From contig NZ_JHYS01000003.1 of NCBI RefSeq assembly GCF_000688255.1, positions 124,001-188,000 of the forward strand: DNA of 64,000 bases, written 5' to 3'. The DNA comes from Simplicispira psychrophila DSM 11588. Lineage in GTDB: Bacteria; Pseudomonadota; Gammaproteobacteria; Burkholderiales; Burkholderiaceae_C. Shown here in pieces: positions 37,630 through 51,647 of this stretch. How positions within the stretch are numbered: position 1 is the stretch's first letter; each line of letters opens with the position of its first letter. Below the pieces are notes generated by a model. That model searched no databases and was not told the DNA's origin. It saw only the letters and a list, made by a program, of their open reading frames with translations. A program made the translations under genes and the position numbers.

Positions 37630-38097
37630 ATGAAAGATCGATTGAAGGTTGAAGCTGGGGGAGCCTTGGCCGAGGTACGGACCGGCCGCTGGAGCGCGTT
37701 GCGCCAAGACGCCACTCCGCTGCGTACCGCTGTGTTTGTCCAAGAGCAGGGCATTGCGCCCGAATTGGAGTTGGACGCGCTGGACGCGACGGCCATCCAC
37801 GCTGTGCTCTACAACCGCCTTGGGATGCCGATTGCCACCGGGCGGCTGCTGCAACCCGCGCCCGGCGTGGGACGCATTGGCCGCATGGCGGTGGATCGCG
37901 CCTTGCGCGGTGCCGGCTGGGGGCGCCAGTTGCTCGATACGCTGGTGCAAGCCGCCCGGGACCGGGGCGATACCGAGGTGCAACTGCACGCCCAGTGCAG
38001 TGCCCAGGGCTTTTATGCCGCCGCTGGTTTTGCTGTGCGCGGCGTGGCGTATGAAGAAGCCGGCATCCCGCACATCACCATGGTGATGGTGTTGTAG
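37630..38097 (+). CDS. GNAT family N-acetyltransferase
   Basis: 155 residues. Acetyl-CoA-binding motif IGRMAVDRALRGAGWGRQLL and C-terminal CSAQGFYAAAGFAVRG. It resembles the ElaA/YjcF-type GNATs in length and in the start FVQEQGIAPELE. GTG 37621 is an alternative start three codons upstream. Follows the hydrolase gene with no space for a promoter, so co-transcribed. Acceptor unknown. Confidence 0.87.
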   Translation: MKDRLKVEAGGALAEVRTGRWSALRQDATPLRTAVFVQEQGIAPELELDALDATAIHAVLYNRLGMPIATGRLLQPAPGVGRIGRMAVDRALRGAGWGRQLLDTLVQAARDRGDTEVQLHAQCSAQGFYAAAGFAVRGVAYEEAGIPHITMVMVL

Positions 38098-38124
38098 CCG
38101 GTTTGAATGCGGGATGAATTCCTG

Positions 38125-38175
38125 TTTTGCTAGCTGCTAGCGCTTTCACCATAAGGGTTTGCGCCATATTTGATG
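38125..38175. repeat. Comamonadaceae-type dispersed repeat copy
   Basis: TTTTGCTAGCTGCTAGCGCT, then TTCACCATAAGGGTTTGCGC and CATATTTGATGATTTTTT between the convergent GNAT and ygfZ genes. Related in order to the other copies, with the TAGCTGCTAGCGCTT core in the opposite orientation. Confidence 0.65.
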
Positions 38176-38180
38176 ATTTT

Positions 38181-39098
38181 TTACAGATCTTCCAGCAGGA
38201 CGTAGGGTAGGGGGCCCAGCGTCAGTGCCGGGCCATCACCAGCGCCCACGTGCAGGGCACCGGCTTCAGCGGCGCTGATTTGTAGCGCCACCAGCGCATC
38301 CCAGCCGCCAGCGGGGGCGGCAGCGGCCTGTAGCACGGTGCCACAGGGCTGCTCCAGGTCGTCTGGCGCAAATACCGATGTGCCCACTTCCAGTGCCAGC
38401 GGCGCGTGCGCCAGATAAGTGCGCCGCTTGATGGCACCGCGAAACTGGCTGCGCGCCACGACTTCTTGGCCGGGGTAGCAGCCTTTTTTGAAGCTGACAC
38501 CACCGACCGACTCGTAGTTCAGCATTTGCGGCACGAAGGCATCGACCAGGGGTGCGCTCAAGGTGGCAACGCCGCTGTGCACTTCGCCCCAGGCCCACAG
38601 CGCCGGGTCCAACGCGGGGCCAACGGGGGCGGCCTGCGTGGCTGGTGCCACCCATAAAGCGCGCGGCTGGCCGCAGGCGCTGGGCAGGTGTACCAGGCTT
38701 GCAGCATAAAAATCGGCTTTTACCCAAGCAGGCTGTGCGCTGTCAGCTATTGAAAGCAGAGTATTGCCAGCAATGCCGTAGAGCGCAAATTCGTCGCTGG
38801 CGTCGCTCAGTTTGGCTTTGGCACGCATGACAAACATCGACAGGCGCTTGAGCGTCGGCGCCAGCAGGTCGCGGCTGCAGATCAGCAAAATTTCGGTGGG
38901 GCTGCGCTTGAAGCCGATGAAGCTGGCTTGCATCCGGCCTTTGGCCGACAAAAACGCTGCCAAGCGCGCTTCCTGCAGGCCCAGTAAAACAAAGTCTTGT
39001 GTCAACTGGCCATGCAGAAATTTGGCTGCATCGTCACCCTCGGCGCGGATCACGCCAAGGTGGAGCAGGGGGGTAATGCCGTCAAGATTCGAAGTCAT
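38181..39098 (-). CDS. ygfZ: Folate-binding protein YgfZ (GcvT-like)
   Basis: 305 residues. Tetrahydrofolate-dependent protein that supports Fe-S cluster enzymes. The family signature KGCYPGQEVVARSQFRG (with the conserved Cys) is intact; N-terminus GVIRAEGDDAAKFLHGQLTQ is typical. Residues around 115-130 (nucleotides 38720-38762) contain CAGCTATTGAAAG and may include another diverged repeat copy. Divergent from mltG with 9 bp between start codons, so their promoters must overlap the neighbouring coding starts. Confidence 0.93.
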   Translation of the reverse strand: MTSNLDGITPLLHLGVIRAEGDDAAKFLHGQLTQDFVLLGLQEARLAAFLSAKGRMQASFIGFKRSPTEILLICSRDLLAPTLKRLSMFVMRAKAKLSDASDEFALYGIAGNTLLSIADSAQPAWVKADFYAASLVHLPSACGQPRALWVAPATQAAPVGPALDPALWAWGEVHSGVATLSAPLVDAFVPQMLNYESVGGVSFKKGCYPGQEVVARSQFRGAIKRRTYLAHAPLALEVGTSVFAPDDLEQPCGTVLQAAAAPAGGWDALVALQISAAEAGALHVGAGDGPALTLGPLPYVLLEDL

Positions 39099-39107
39099 GG
39101 CTGAATT

Positions 39108-40127
39108 ATGATGCCCGCTCCCTCTCTTACAGGTTGCAAGGTTGTGCTGCGTTTGTTGTCTTGGTTATTGTTTTTGGCTTTGGCGCTGGGGGGCGCGGCC
39201 GTGTGGTGGGTATACACCCCGATGCCCGTGGGCAATGCGGCGCTGGAGCTGGAAATTGAACCCGGCACCTCGCCCCGGGGCGTGGCACGCAACGTCGAGG
39301 CCGCCGGCGTGCGCGTTGACGCGCGGCTGCTGTATGCGTGGTTCCGGGTCTCGGGGCTGGATCGGCGCATGAAGGCGGGAAACTATGAAATCCCCCCCGG
39401 TACCACGCCCTACAGCCTGCTGCAAAAACTGGCGCGTGGTGAAGAAAGCCTGCAGGCGCTGACGCTGGTCGAGGGTTGGAATTTTCGCCAGGTGCGTGCG
39501 GCGCTGGCGCGTGAGAACGGCATCAAACACGACAGCGCAGCCCTGTCCGATGTTGATCTGATGGTGCGTCTGGCGCGCCCCGGCGTGGTGCCTGAGGGGC
39601 GGTTTTTCCCTGATACCTACACCTACGCCAAAGGCAGCAGTGATTTGGCCGTACTGCGCCGCGCCCTGCACGCCATGGACCGGCGCTTGGAGGCCGCGTG
39701 GAGCCAGCGCGCCAGCGATACACCGCTCAAAAGCGCGGACGACGCCTTGATTCTGGCCAGCATTGTCGAGAAAGAAACGGGTCGCCCCAGCGACCGCGCA
39801 CAGATCGCCGGCGTGTTCAGCAACCGTCTGCGCGTTGGCATGTCGTTGCAGACCGACCCGACGGTGATCTACGGCCTGGGCGAAAAATTTGATGGCAATC
39901 TGCGCAAGCGCGACTTGCAGGCCGACACGCCCTGGAACACCTACACCCGCTCTGGCCTGCCGCCCACGCCGATTGCCATGCCCGGCAAGGCGGCACTGCT
40001 GGCCGCCGTGCAGCCCGCCGCGACCCGTGCGTTGTATTTCGTTGCCAAGGGCGATGGCACCAGCCATTTCAGCGAGTCGCTGGGCGAGCACAACCGCGCC
40101 GTCAACCGCTACCAGCGTGGTCAATGA
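39108..40127 (+). CDS. mltG: Endolytic murein transglycosylase MltG
   Basis: 339 residues. Inner-membrane protein (helix ~13-35, [20 protein letters not shown]) with the YceG catalytic domain in the periplasm; it cuts nascent glycan strands and sets their length. Catalytic Glu lies in [15 protein letters not shown], followed by [13 protein letters not shown]. First gene of the conserved mltG-tmk-holB-pilZ-tatD run. Two adjacent ATG codons (39108, 39111) are possible starts. Confidence 0.95.
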   Translation: MMPAPSLTGCKVVLRLLSWLLFLALALGGAAVWWVYTPMPVGNAALELEIEPGTSPRGVARNVEAAGVRVDARLLYAWFRVSGLDRRMKAGNYEIPPGTTPYSLLQKLARGEESLQALTLVEGWNFRQVRAALARENGIKHDSAALSDVDLMVRLARPGVVPEGRFFPDTYTYAKGSSDLAVLRRALHAMDRRLEAAWSQRASDTPLKSADDALILASIVEKETGRPSDRAQIAGVFSNRLRVGMSLQTDPTVIYGLGEKFDGNLRKRDLQADTPWNTYTRSGLPPTPIAMPGKAALLAAVQPAATRALYFVAKGDGTSHFSESLGEHNRAVNRYQRGQ

Positions 40128-40819
40128 ATCCCGTGTTGCAGAAAGATCCAACCATGGCGCCGACCGGCTTGTTCATCAGCTTTGAGGGCATCGACGGTGC
40201 CGGCAAATCCTCTCACATCGAGGGCCTGGCCGACGCCTTTCGCGCCCAGAGTCGCAGCGTGGTGTGCACGCGCGAGCCCGGCGGCACGCCGCTGGCCGAA
40301 AAGCTGCGCGAACTGCTGCTGCACGACGCTATGGACGCGCTCACCGAGTCGTTGCTGGTGTTTGCTGCGCGGCGCGACCACCTGTGCCAAGTGATCGTTC
40401 CGGCGCTGGCGCGTGGCGACGTGGTGCTGTGCGACCGCTTTACCGACGCCACCTTTGCCTACCAGGGCGCGGGGCGCGGCTTTGATCTGCAGGCGCTATC
40501 GATACTGGAGCGTATGGCGCAGACAGGCATTGGGCTAGAGGCCAATTTGATGCATGAACCGCAGCTGACGCTGTGGTTTGATTTGGCGCCCGACGTGGCC
40601 GCCCAGCGCCTGGCGGGTGCGCGCGTGCCCGACCGTTTTGAGGCGCAGCCGGCCGAATTTTTCCGCCGTGTGGCGCAAGGCTATGCCGACCGCGCCGCTG
40701 CTGCGCCGCAGCGCTTTGCCCGCATCGACGCGGCGCAAGAGCGCGTGGCGGTGTGGCAGCAAATCATGGACGTGTTCGTTCAGCGCGGCTGGCTGGCCGT
40801 GCAAGGCACCGCACTGTGA
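40124..40819 (+). CDS. tmk: Thymidylate kinase
   Basis: 231 residues. Phosphorylates dTMP to dTDP. P-loop [16 protein letters not shown] near residue 20, DR(Y/F) motif [18 protein letters not shown], and the lid region around [13 protein letters not shown]. Starts in a 4-bp overlap with mltG; an in-frame ATG at 40154 would remove ten N-terminal residues. Confidence 0.96.
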   Translation: MNPVLQKDPTMAPTGLFISFEGIDGAGKSSHIEGLADAFRAQSRSVVCTREPGGTPLAEKLRELLLHDAMDALTESLLVFAARRDHLCQVIVPALARGDVVLCDRFTDATFAYQGAGRGFDLQALSILERMAQTGIGLEANLMHEPQLTLWFDLAPDVAAQRLAGARVPDRFEAQPAEFFRRVAQGYADRAAAAPQRFARIDAAQERVAVWQQIMDVFVQRGWLAVQGTAL

Positions 40820-41817
40820 CCCGTCCGGTGCTGGCCTCCTGGATTGCCGCGCAGCGCAGCCGCTTGCTGGCGCAGCAGGGACACGCCTGGTTGTTGCAGG
40901 GGCCGTCGGGCCTGGGGCAGTTTCAGCTGGCGCTGGAGTTGGTGCGCGCCTGGCTGTGCGAGGCGCCAATCGAGCAGGGCGCGTGCGGCGTCTGCGGCAG
41001 TTGCCACGCTATCGATGTGCGCACCCATGCCGATCTGTGCGTGTTGATGCCCGAGGTGCAAATGCTGGCGCGCGGCTGGCCGCTGCCAGAAAAGGCGCAG
41101 GCCGATCTTGACGATAAAAAGCGCAAACCCAGCCGCGAAATTCGCGTCGATGCCATGCGCCAAGCGGTGGAATTTACCCAGCGCACCAGTGCGCGTGGCC
41201 GGGGCAAGGCGGTGCTGGTGTACCCAGCCGAGCAGATGAACGTAGTCACGGCCAATGCGCTGCTGAAAACCCTGGAAGAGCCTCCCGGGGAGGTGCGCTT
41301 TGTGCTGGCCAGCGAGGCCGCGCACCAGTTGCTGCCGACCATTCGCAGCCGCTGCCTGGGCCATACCATGGCCTGGCCAGCGCAGGCCGATATGCTGCAC
41401 TGGCTGACCGCACAGGGCCTGCCAGTCGATGTAGCCGAGGTGTTTTTGCGCATCAGCGGTGGTCGGCCGGACGATGCGCTGGCGCTGTTCCAATCGGGCT
41501 GCAACCCGCAGAGCTGGGCGCAATTGCCCCAGGCGATGCTGCGCGGCGATGCCAGTGCGCTGACCGACTGGACGCCGCCGCAGGCCATCGAAGCGCTGCA
41601 AAAGCTCTGCCACGACTTGCTGGCGCTGTGCGTGGGTGCGGTGCCGCGTTATTTTGCGCTGGCTGATTTGCCCGATGTCCCGGCCATCGGCCCGCTGACG
41701 CGCTGGTCGCGTGCGCTGAGCACCGCTGCACGCACCGCTGAGCACCCTTTCAACCCCGGCCTGATGCTGGAGGCCTTGGCTGCCCAAGCGCGCAACGCCC
41801 TACACTCGCGCCAGTAA
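40816..41817 (+). CDS. holB: DNA polymerase III subunit delta'
   Basis: 333 residues. Clamp-loader subunit. GTG 40816 overlaps the tmk stop (GTGA) and gives the expected N-terminus. Degenerate P-loop [14 protein letters not shown], as usual for delta', Zn-binding cysteines [28 protein letters not shown] and the SRC motif IRSRCLGH. Operon position between tmk and pilZ is conserved. Confidence 0.95.
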   Translation: MTRPVLASWIAAQRSRLLAQQGHAWLLQGPSGLGQFQLALELVRAWLCEAPIEQGACGVCGSCHAIDVRTHADLCVLMPEVQMLARGWPLPEKAQADLDDKKRKPSREIRVDAMRQAVEFTQRTSARGRGKAVLVYPAEQMNVVTANALLKTLEEPPGEVRFVLASEAAHQLLPTIRSRCLGHTMAWPAQADMLHWLTAQGLPVDVAEVFLRISGGRPDDALALFQSGCNPQSWAQLPQAMLRGDASALTDWTPPQAIEALQKLCHDLLALCVGAVPRYFALADLPDVPAIGPLTRWSRALSTAARTAEHPFNPGLMLEALAAQARNALHSRQ

Positions 41818-41866
41818 TCTGCTAATAGCCCGCCATTTCAACGCCGTTTTACCCGCCCCCCCACTT

Positions 41867-42226
41867 ATGAGCAGCCCTTCGACCGCCCCCCGCCCCAGCG
41901 TCATGCAGCTGGCCATCAAAGAGAAAGCTGGTTTGTATGCTGCCTACATTCCCTTTTTTATCGAAGGCGGCATTTTTGTGCCAACCCCCCGGGAATACAA
42001 ATTGGGAGACGATGTGTATGTGCTGCTCACTTTGCCTGACGATACGCAGCGCTATCCGGTCGCTGGCCGGGTGGCTTGGGTAACGCCAGCACGCGCCGGT
42101 GGCAACCGCGTCCAGGGGGTGGGCATCCAGTTCCCCAAAGATGACAAGTCGCGCCAGTTGAAACTCAAAATTGAAGAAATTTTGGGGACAGCGCTGGGAT
42201 CGGACAAGCCGACGCAAACCATTTGA
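41867..42226 (+). CDS. PilZ domain protein (type IV pilus-associated PilZ type)
   Basis: 119 residues. Motifs FFIEGGIFVPTPREYKLGDD and VAGRVAWVTPARAGGNRVQG are those of the PilZ protein encoded next to holB, which is needed for type IV pilus biogenesis. It lacks the RxxxR c-di-GMP motif at the N-terminus, as in the PilZ subtype that does not bind c-di-GMP. Confidence 0.93.
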   Translation: MSSPSTAPRPSVMQLAIKEKAGLYAAYIPFFIEGGIFVPTPREYKLGDDVYVLLTLPDDTQRYPVAGRVAWVTPARAGGNRVQGVGIQFPKDDKSRQLKLKIEEILGTALGSDKPTQTI

Positions 42227-42299
42227 TTTTTTGCGTTGTGCCGTGCCGACCCGCTGCGTGCCGGTCGGCATTGTTTTTTATTTTTGTTGTTGGAGGTCC

Positions 42300-43810
<1,511 letters not shown>

Positions 43811-43817
43811 GTGGATA

Positions 43818-45623
43818 TCAGGCCACGTGAGGGCGCGTTTGCAGCCGGGCGTACAGCCCGCCCAAGGCCATGAGTTCGGCGTGTGTGCCTTGCTCGGCAA
43901 TGCGCCCGCGCTCCATCACTACTACGCGGTCGGCGTGTTCGATGGTCGAGAGCCGGTGCGCAATCACCAGCGTGGTGCGCCCGCGCATCAGGCGTTGCAA
44001 GGCTTCTTGCACCAGTCGCTCGGATTCGGTATCGAGTGCCGAGGTGGCTTCGTCCAGAATCAGAATCGGCGCATTTTTGTAGAGTGCGCGTGCAATCGCC
44101 AGCCGCTGGCGCTGCCCGCCCGATAGCTGCACTGCGTTGTGACCCAGTACGGTATGGATGCCTTGGGGTAGGGCGGCTATATGCTCGGCCAGATTGGCGG
44201 CGGCCAGGCATTCCTGTACTCGCACTACGTCCACTGCAGCGCCCAAGGCGACATTGGCGGCAATGCTGTCGTTGAACATCACCACGTCCTGGCTGACCAG
44301 CGCAAACTGCGCGCGCAAGCTGTCCAATTGCCAGTCAGGCAGGGCGTGCTCATCAAGCAGCACCTGGCCCTTGGACGGCGCAATAAAACGCGGTAGCAGA
44401 TTGACCAGGGTTGTCTTGCCGGCCCCGGACGGGCCGACCAGGGCGACGATTTCACCCGGTTGAATATGCAGGCTGATGTTGTCCAGCGCCGGGGCCTGGT
44501 CGGCGGCAAACGCCACGCTGACACCTTGCAGACTGATGGCGCCTTGCACCTGCTGGGGTGCGTAGCTGCCACCGGTTTCAGCCGGCGTGTCGCCCAGCAG
44601 CGCCATGCCGCGTTCCAGTGCTGCTACGCCGCGTGTGATGGGGTTGGCCACGTCTGCCAGGCGCCGTATCGGCGCGATCAGCATCAGCATGGCGGTGATG
44701 AAAGCAACAAAACCGCCCACTGTCACATCGTGCGGTCCGGTGGCCGAGCGGCTTTGCCACAGGGCGACACAAATCACCGTGGACAGCGCTGCAGCGGCCA
44801 GCAACTGCGTCAGCGGCGTCATGGCTGAAGAGGCAATGGTGGATTTGATGGCCAGCCGGCGCAGGCTGTGGCTGAGCACGCTAAAGCGCTCAGCTTGGCC
44901 GGTCTGTGCGCCATGCAATCGCACCATGCGGTGTGCCAGCACGTTTTCTTCGACCACGTAGGCCAGTTCGTCGGTGGCCTTTTGGCTGCGTTTGGTCAGA
45001 CTGTAGAGGCGCCGTGACAGAGTTTTCATGATCCAGGCCACGCCCGGCACGATCACCGTGACGATCAGCGTCAACTGCCAGTTCAGGTACATCAGGTAGC
45101 CCAGCAGGGCCAGCAGCGTGAAGCCATCGCGCGACAGCCCCAGCAGCGCTTGCACCAGCAGCGTGGCGCCAGTTTGTACTTCATACACCACGGTATTGGA
45201 CAGGGCGCTGGCCGACTGGCGCGCAAACAGGCCCATGTCTGCCGCCAGCAAGCGGGCAAACAGTGTCTGGCGCAAGATCAACATACCTTCATTGGCAATG
45301 CGTGCCAGCGCATATTGGCCGACGAATTGCGCTGTGCCACGCACCACAAACACCCCCATGATGGCCAGCGGAACTGTCCACAGGGAGAGTGCACCTTCGG
45401 TAAAGCCGCGGTCCAGCAGCGGCTTGAGCAGTGCTGGAATGAGGGGTTCGGTGATGGCGCCGACCAGAGTGGCGACGACTGCCAGTGTCCAGGCCAGGCG
45501 CTGGTGGCCAAAGTAGACCGAGAGGCGCCGCAGACGAGCGAGCAGGCGCTCGGACTGTGCAGGTGTCGGTGGTGCTGTTGTTGCGGAAGATAGCGGCGGT
45601 GCGCTGGGATCAGGGGCTTGCAT
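43818..45623 (-). CDS. msbA: Lipid A export ABC transporter MsbA
   Basis: 601 residues: six-helix type I exporter domain (~30-330) fused to an ATPase domain with Walker A GPSGAGKTTLVNLLPRF, signature LSGGQRQRLAIARAL and Walker B ILILDEATSALD. Flips lipid A core across the inner membrane. Family alternatives (other ABCB-type exporters) are less likely given overall similarity. Single gene, divergent from tolB. Confidence 0.9.
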   Translation of the reverse strand: MQAPDPSAPPLSSATTAPPTPAQSERLLARLRRLSVYFGHQRLAWTLAVVATLVGAITEPLIPALLKPLLDRGFTEGALSLWTVPLAIMGVFVVRGTAQFVGQYALARIANEGMLILRQTLFARLLAADMGLFARQSASALSNTVVYEVQTGATLLVQALLGLSRDGFTLLALLGYLMYLNWQLTLIVTVIVPGVAWIMKTLSRRLYSLTKRSQKATDELAYVVEENVLAHRMVRLHGAQTGQAERFSVLSHSLRRLAIKSTIASSAMTPLTQLLAAAALSTVICVALWQSRSATGPHDVTVGGFVAFITAMLMLIAPIRRLADVANPITRGVAALERGMALLGDTPAETGGSYAPQQVQGAISLQGVSVAFAADQAPALDNISLHIQPGEIVALVGPSGAGKTTLVNLLPRFIAPSKGQVLLDEHALPDWQLDSLRAQFALVSQDVVMFNDSIAANVALGAAVDVVRVQECLAAANLAEHIAALPQGIHTVLGHNAVQLSGGQRQRLAIARALYKNAPILILDEATSALDTESERLVQEALQRLMRGRTTLVIAHRLSTIEHADRVVVMERGRIAEQGTHAELMALGGLYARLQTRPHVA

Positions 45624-45740
45624 GTAGGGCGAATTCTACGATTGACACCCGTCTTTCAACAGTTTGTCACATTGGCAGCCTTTGTCAGTGTGTAACATAG
45701 CAGGCTGACATCCAGCCATCATCCGGTTGCTTTTTTGCGA

Positions 45741-47060
45741 ATGACCATTCACCCATTGCTTATGATCCTGCCCGCCGCGGCCGTGCCGCACCCCTCCCGC
45801 CGCCATGTCATAGCCGCTCTGATGGCTTCGTCGGCATTGCCCGCGTTGGCACAGTTTCGCGTCGAGGTTTCCGGCGTCGGACTGACACAGTTGCCTGTTG
45901 CCTTGGCGCCGTTTCGTGGCGAGGCACAGTCTCCACAAAAAATCAGCAGCATCGTGCAGGCCGACTTGGAGCGCAGCGGCCAGTTTCGTGCGATTGATGC
46001 GTCTGGAGCGGTACTGGATGAAACCTCACGCCCCGATGTGGCGCTGTGGAAGCAGAAAAATGCCGATTCACTGGTCACTGGCAGCATTGCGCGCTTGGCG
46101 GACGGTCGCTTTGATGTGCGCTTTCGTCTGTGGGATGTGGTGCGCGGCGAAGACCTGGGTGGGCAAAGCTATGTCATCTCGCAAGGGGACCTGCGCTTGG
46201 TGGCGCACCGCATTGCCGATTACGTCTACGAAAAACTCACCGGTGAGCGTGGTGTGTTTTCAACGCGCATCGTCTATGTCACCAAGGCCGGAACCCGCTA
46301 TAGCCTGTGGGTCGCCGATGCCGATGGCGAAAATGCCCAGGCTGCGCTGTCCAGCCCCGAGCCCATCATCTCGCCGGCTTGGTCGCCCAGCGGCGGGCAA
46401 ATTGCCTACGTGTCGTTTGAGTCGCGCAAACCCGTGGTGTATGTCCACGATGTGGCCTCTGGCCGGCGTCGCCTGATTGCCAATTTCCGCGGATCCAACA
46501 GTGCTCCAGCCTGGGCTCCCAATGGTCAGAGTCTGGCGCTCACCCTGAGCCGTGATGGCAACTCGCAGCTCTACACCATCGATGCCAATGGCGGTGAAGC
46601 GCGCCGGCTGATGCAGAACACGGGCATTGATACCGAGCCGGTGTATTCAGCCGACGGCCGCAGCATTTATTTCGTCAGTGACCGCGGCGGTGCCCCGCAG
46701 ATTTACAAGGTTGCCAGCACCGGCGGCCGTGCCGAGCGCGTCACTTTTTCGGGCAATTACAACATCTCGCCCAGCTTGAGCCCCGATGGCCGCTGGCTGG
46801 CCTACATCTCGCGTGTCGGCGGGGCCTTCAAGCTGCACGTGATGGATCTTGCCAGCGGCGTTGTCAGTGCTATCACCGATACCTCGGCCGACGAAAGTCC
46901 CAGCTTTGCGCCCAATAGCCGCTTGATCGTTTATGCAACACAGCAACAAGGCCGCGAAGCCCTCATGACCACGACCCTGGATGGAAAAATCAAGGCCCGT
47001 CTGGCCGGCCAGAGTGGTGATATTCGTGAGCCCGATTGGGGGCCGTTTCAGAAACAATGA
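45741..47060 (+). CDS. tolB: Tol-Pal system beta-propeller protein TolB
   Basis: 439 residues. Signal peptide containing [19 protein letters not shown], an N-terminal alpha/beta domain ([20 protein letters not shown]) and a six-bladed propeller of repeats such as [20 protein letters not shown] and [20 protein letters not shown]. Periplasmic partner of Pal and TolA in outer-membrane constriction. ATG 45741 used; an in-frame TTG lies two codons upstream. Confidence 0.96.
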   Translation: MTIHPLLMILPAAAVPHPSRRHVIAALMASSALPALAQFRVEVSGVGLTQLPVALAPFRGEAQSPQKISSIVQADLERSGQFRAIDASGAVLDETSRPDVALWKQKNADSLVTGSIARLADGRFDVRFRLWDVVRGEDLGGQSYVISQGDLRLVAHRIADYVYEKLTGERGVFSTRIVYVTKAGTRYSLWVADADGENAQAALSSPEPIISPAWSPSGGQIAYVSFESRKPVVYVHDVASGRRRLIANFRGSNSAPAWAPNGQSLALTLSRDGNSQLYTIDANGGEARRLMQNTGIDTEPVYSADGRSIYFVSDRGGAPQIYKVASTGGRAERVTFSGNYNISPSLSPDGRWLAYISRVGGAFKLHVMDLASGVVSAITDTSADESPSFAPNSRLIVYATQQQGREALMTTTLDGKIKARLAGQSGDIREPDWGPFQKQ

Positions 47061-47106
47061 GTGTCCAGTCTCTATCGCCATCGCTGAATTTCAGGAGTTC
47101 TTTTAA

Positions 47107-47649
47107 ATGATGAAACGTATTTCTTCCGCCCTTGTTGCCGCTGCATTGATTGCAGGCTGCAGTTCTGGCGTTGATCTTGACAATGTGCCTGTGGAAGACA
47201 AGGCTGGCACTCCGCTTTCCACCACCGACGGCAACGGCGCCAACTCGGGCAATGCCGGACAAAGCGGTGTTGCCGGGGTCGATCTTTCGCAATCCGGCCG
47301 CGATGCGGCAGGGCCTGTGGGCATGAGCCGGATTTTGTATTTTGATTACGACAGCTACAGCATCAAGGGCGATTACCAGTCCCTGATCGAGTCGCATGCG
47401 CGTTTTATCAAGGCCAATCCAGCACGCAAGGTGATGCTGGAGGGCCACACCGATGAGCGTGGCGGACGTGAATACAACCTCGCCCTGGGACAAAAACGTG
47501 CCGAAGCCGTCAGCCGCGCCCTGGGCTTGCTGGGCGTACCCAGCGCGCAGGTAGAAGCTGTGAGCTTCGGCAAAGAAAAACCTGCCATGACTGGACACAG
47601 CGAAGACGCCTACGCACAGAACCGCCGCGTCGAGTTGTCGTACCGCTGA
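47107..47649 (+). CDS. pal: Peptidoglycan-associated lipoprotein Pal
   Basis: 180 residues. Lipobox LIAGCSS (Cys18) and a C-terminal OmpA-like domain with the peptidoglycan-binding signature LEGHTDERGGREYNLALGQK. Outer-membrane lipoprotein of the Tol-Pal complex. Lies 46 bp after tolB and overlaps cpoB by one base. Confidence 0.97.
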   Translation: MMKRISSALVAAALIAGCSSGVDLDNVPVEDKAGTPLSTTDGNGANSGNAGQSGVAGVDLSQSGRDAAGPVGMSRILYFDYDSYSIKGDYQSLIESHARFIKANPARKVMLEGHTDERGGREYNLALGQKRAEAVSRALGLLGVPSAQVEAVSFGKEKPAMTGHSEDAYAQNRRVELSYR

Positions 47650-48440
47650 TGTCCACGCAGGCTCTGGTTTCGCCCTTGCGAGCGCTGTGTGCACTGGCAT
47701 TTTTTTGCGTCTGTGTGCCGGCCTCCCATGCGGCATTGTTTGAAGACAGCGAGGCACGCCGCGCCATTATTGAATTGCGCCAACGTATTGATACGCTGCA
47801 GCAGTCTAACCAGCGTGCCGGTGACGATTTGCGCCGTTCCGGCGACGACAGCACACAACTGCGCCGCAGCTTGCTGGAGTTGCAAACCCAGATCGATGCC
47901 CAGCGTGCTGAAACAGCCAAACTTCAGGGCCAGAACGAGCAGCTGATACGCGACGTGGCCGATTTGCAGCGTCGCCAAAAAGACATTTCCCAAGGTGTCG
48001 ATGAGCGTCTGCGCCAGATCGAGCCGCTCAAAGTCACCGTCGATGGCCAGGAGTTTCAAGCTGATCCAGCAGAAAAACGCGATTTTGAAGCCGCCTTGGC
48101 GATGTTCCGTGCCGGCAAGTTTGCGGAGGCAAAAACCGCCTTCACAGGCTTCATCAAGCAGTATCCGCGCAGTGGCTACCTGACCTCCACACAGTTCTGG
48201 CTGGGCAATGCACAGTACGCTACGCGCGATTACAAAGAGGCCATTCGTAACTTTAACGCTTTGCTGTCTGCTTCTCCCAGTCATGCCCGTGCGCCCGAGG
48301 CTGCCTTGTCCATCGCTAACTGCCAGCTGGAGCTCAAGGAAACCAAGGGAGCACGCAAAACGCTGGAAGACTTGGTACGCGCCTATCCCCAGTCTGAAGC
48401 TGCCCTGGCTGCCAAAGAGCGTTTATCGCATCTGAAATGA
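47649..48440 (+). CDS. cpoB: Tol-Pal system protein CpoB (YbgF)
   Basis: 263 residues. Signal peptide (LCALAFFCVCVPASHA), a coiled-coil trimerisation region (~25-110, IELRQRIDTLQQSN) and C-terminal TPRs (FEAALAMFRAGKFAEAKTAF, GYLTSTQFWLGNAQYATRDY). Coordinates peptidoglycan synthesis with outer-membrane constriction. Starts in a TGATG overlap with pal. Confidence 0.95.
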   Translation: MSTQALVSPLRALCALAFFCVCVPASHAALFEDSEARRAIIELRQRIDTLQQSNQRAGDDLRRSGDDSTQLRRSLLELQTQIDAQRAETAKLQGQNEQLIRDVADLQRRQKDISQGVDERLRQIEPLKVTVDGQEFQADPAEKRDFEAALAMFRAGKFAEAKTAFTGFIKQYPRSGYLTSTQFWLGNAQYATRDYKEAIRNFNALLSASPSHARAPEAALSIANCQLELKETKGARKTLEDLVRAYPQSEAALAAKERLSHLK

Positions 48441-49246
48441 TGGATGAGTTAGCCGTTTTGCCGGTGGTTTCAGCTGCAGTGTCAGATCTGCCAGAAGCGC
48501 AGCAGCGCCGCTTTGGCGGACTGGAGCGGTTGTATGGCGTACGTGGTGCAGCGCATATTCGCTCGGCCCATGTGGCCGTCGTGGGTCTGGGTGGTGTCGG
48601 CTCTTGGGCGGCAGAGGCGCTGGCACGCAGTGGCGTGGGCCGACTGACTTTGATTGATCTGGACCATATTGCAGAATCCAACATCAATCGGCAGATCCAT
48701 GCACTCGACAGCACTCTGGGCCAAGCCAAGGTGCAGGCCATGCGCGAGCGCATTGCCTTGATCAACCCCGCTTGCCAAGTCCACTGCATTGAAGAGTTTG
48801 TCGAACCCGCTAATTGGCCTGCCATCTTGCCGCCCGATGTGCAATGCGTCATCGATGCCTGCGATCAGGTGCCCGCCAAAACCGCCATGGCGCAATGGGC
48901 GCGCGCCACCGGCAATTTGTTTATCACTGTCGGCGCTGCTGGCGGCAAAAGGCATGCGCACCAAGTCGATATTGCTGACCTTGCCGCCGTTACGCACGAT
49001 CCCTTGCTGGCACAGGTACGCAACCGTCTGCGCAAAAACCACGGCGCGCCCCGAGAAGGCCGGAAAATAGGCGTGGCCTGTGTTTTCAGCCGTGAGGCCG
49101 TAGCGCCCCCTGACGCATCGTGCGCTATTGAGGGCGGCGATGGCACACTCAATTGTCACGGTTACGGCTCCTCCGTCGCTGTCACCGCAACATTTGGCCA
49201 ATGTGCTGCCGGCTGGATTTTACAAAATTTCTCGACAATTTCTTGA
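48437..49246 (+). CDS. tcdA: tRNA threonylcarbamoyladenosine dehydratase TcdA (CsdL)
   Basis: 269 residues, ThiF/E1-like. Converts t6A37 to cyclic ct6A using ATP. Nucleotide motif VVGLGGVGSWAAEALARSGV, RxxxQ-type segment ESNINRQIHAL, and the DACDQVPAKTAM metal/ATP loop. Overlaps cpoB by 4 bp and is followed by tRNA-Lys(UUU), whose A37 is a substrate position of the t6A pathway; the adjacency may be chance. Confidence 0.94.
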   Translation: MMDELAVLPVVSAAVSDLPEAQQRRFGGLERLYGVRGAAHIRSAHVAVVGLGGVGSWAAEALARSGVGRLTLIDLDHIAESNINRQIHALDSTLGQAKVQAMRERIALINPACQVHCIEEFVEPANWPAILPPDVQCVIDACDQVPAKTAMAQWARATGNLFITVGAAGGKRHAHQVDIADLAAVTHDPLLAQVRNRLRKNHGAPREGRKIGVACVFSREAVAPPDASCAIEGGDGTLNCHGYGSSVAVTATFGQCAAGWILQNFSTIS

Positions 49247-49270
49247 TGCAGTTAAAATTGACGCTATAAT
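49243..49270 (+). promoter_or_regulatory. Sigma-70 promoter of tRNA-Lys
   Basis: TTGATG (49243-49248), 16-bp spacer and a perfect TATAAT (49265-49270), with the tRNA starting 43 bases later. The -35 box lies at the very end of tcdA (stop at 49246). Confidence 0.8.
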
Positions 49271-49313
49271 TCAAGGCTTTACTGGTGTGTAGAAATAAAA
49301 ATCAGTAAATTTG

Positions 49314-49389
49314 GGGACGTTAGCTCAGTTGGTAGAGCAGCGGACTTTTAATCCGTTTGTCGTGGGTTCGACCCCCGCACGTCCCACCA
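49314..49389 (+). tRNA. tRNA-Lys (UUU)
   Basis: 76-nt cloverleaf with CCA encoded. Acceptor GGGACGT pairs with ACGTCCC; anticodon loop CTTTTAA gives anticodon TTT at 49347-49349; T-arm GTGGGTTCGACCCCCGC has one internal mismatch of the usual kind. It marks the left edge of the N-ATPase block. Confidence 0.97.
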
Positions 49390-49411
49390 TATAAGCCTTA
49401 TAGGCATTGAA

Positions 49412-49444
49412 AAGCTCGCTGCAGAAATGTTAGCGGGCTTTTTT
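49412..49444 (+). terminator. Rho-independent terminator after tRNA-Lys
   Basis: AAGCTCGCT ... AGCGGGCTT stem of 9 pairs with one G-T wobble, an 11-base loop, followed by TTTT. Confidence 0.8.
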
Positions 49445-49469
49445 CATTTCTGGGCTCGGGACAGGCTGG

Positions 49470-51636
<2,167 letters not shown>

Positions 51637-51647
<11 letters not shown>
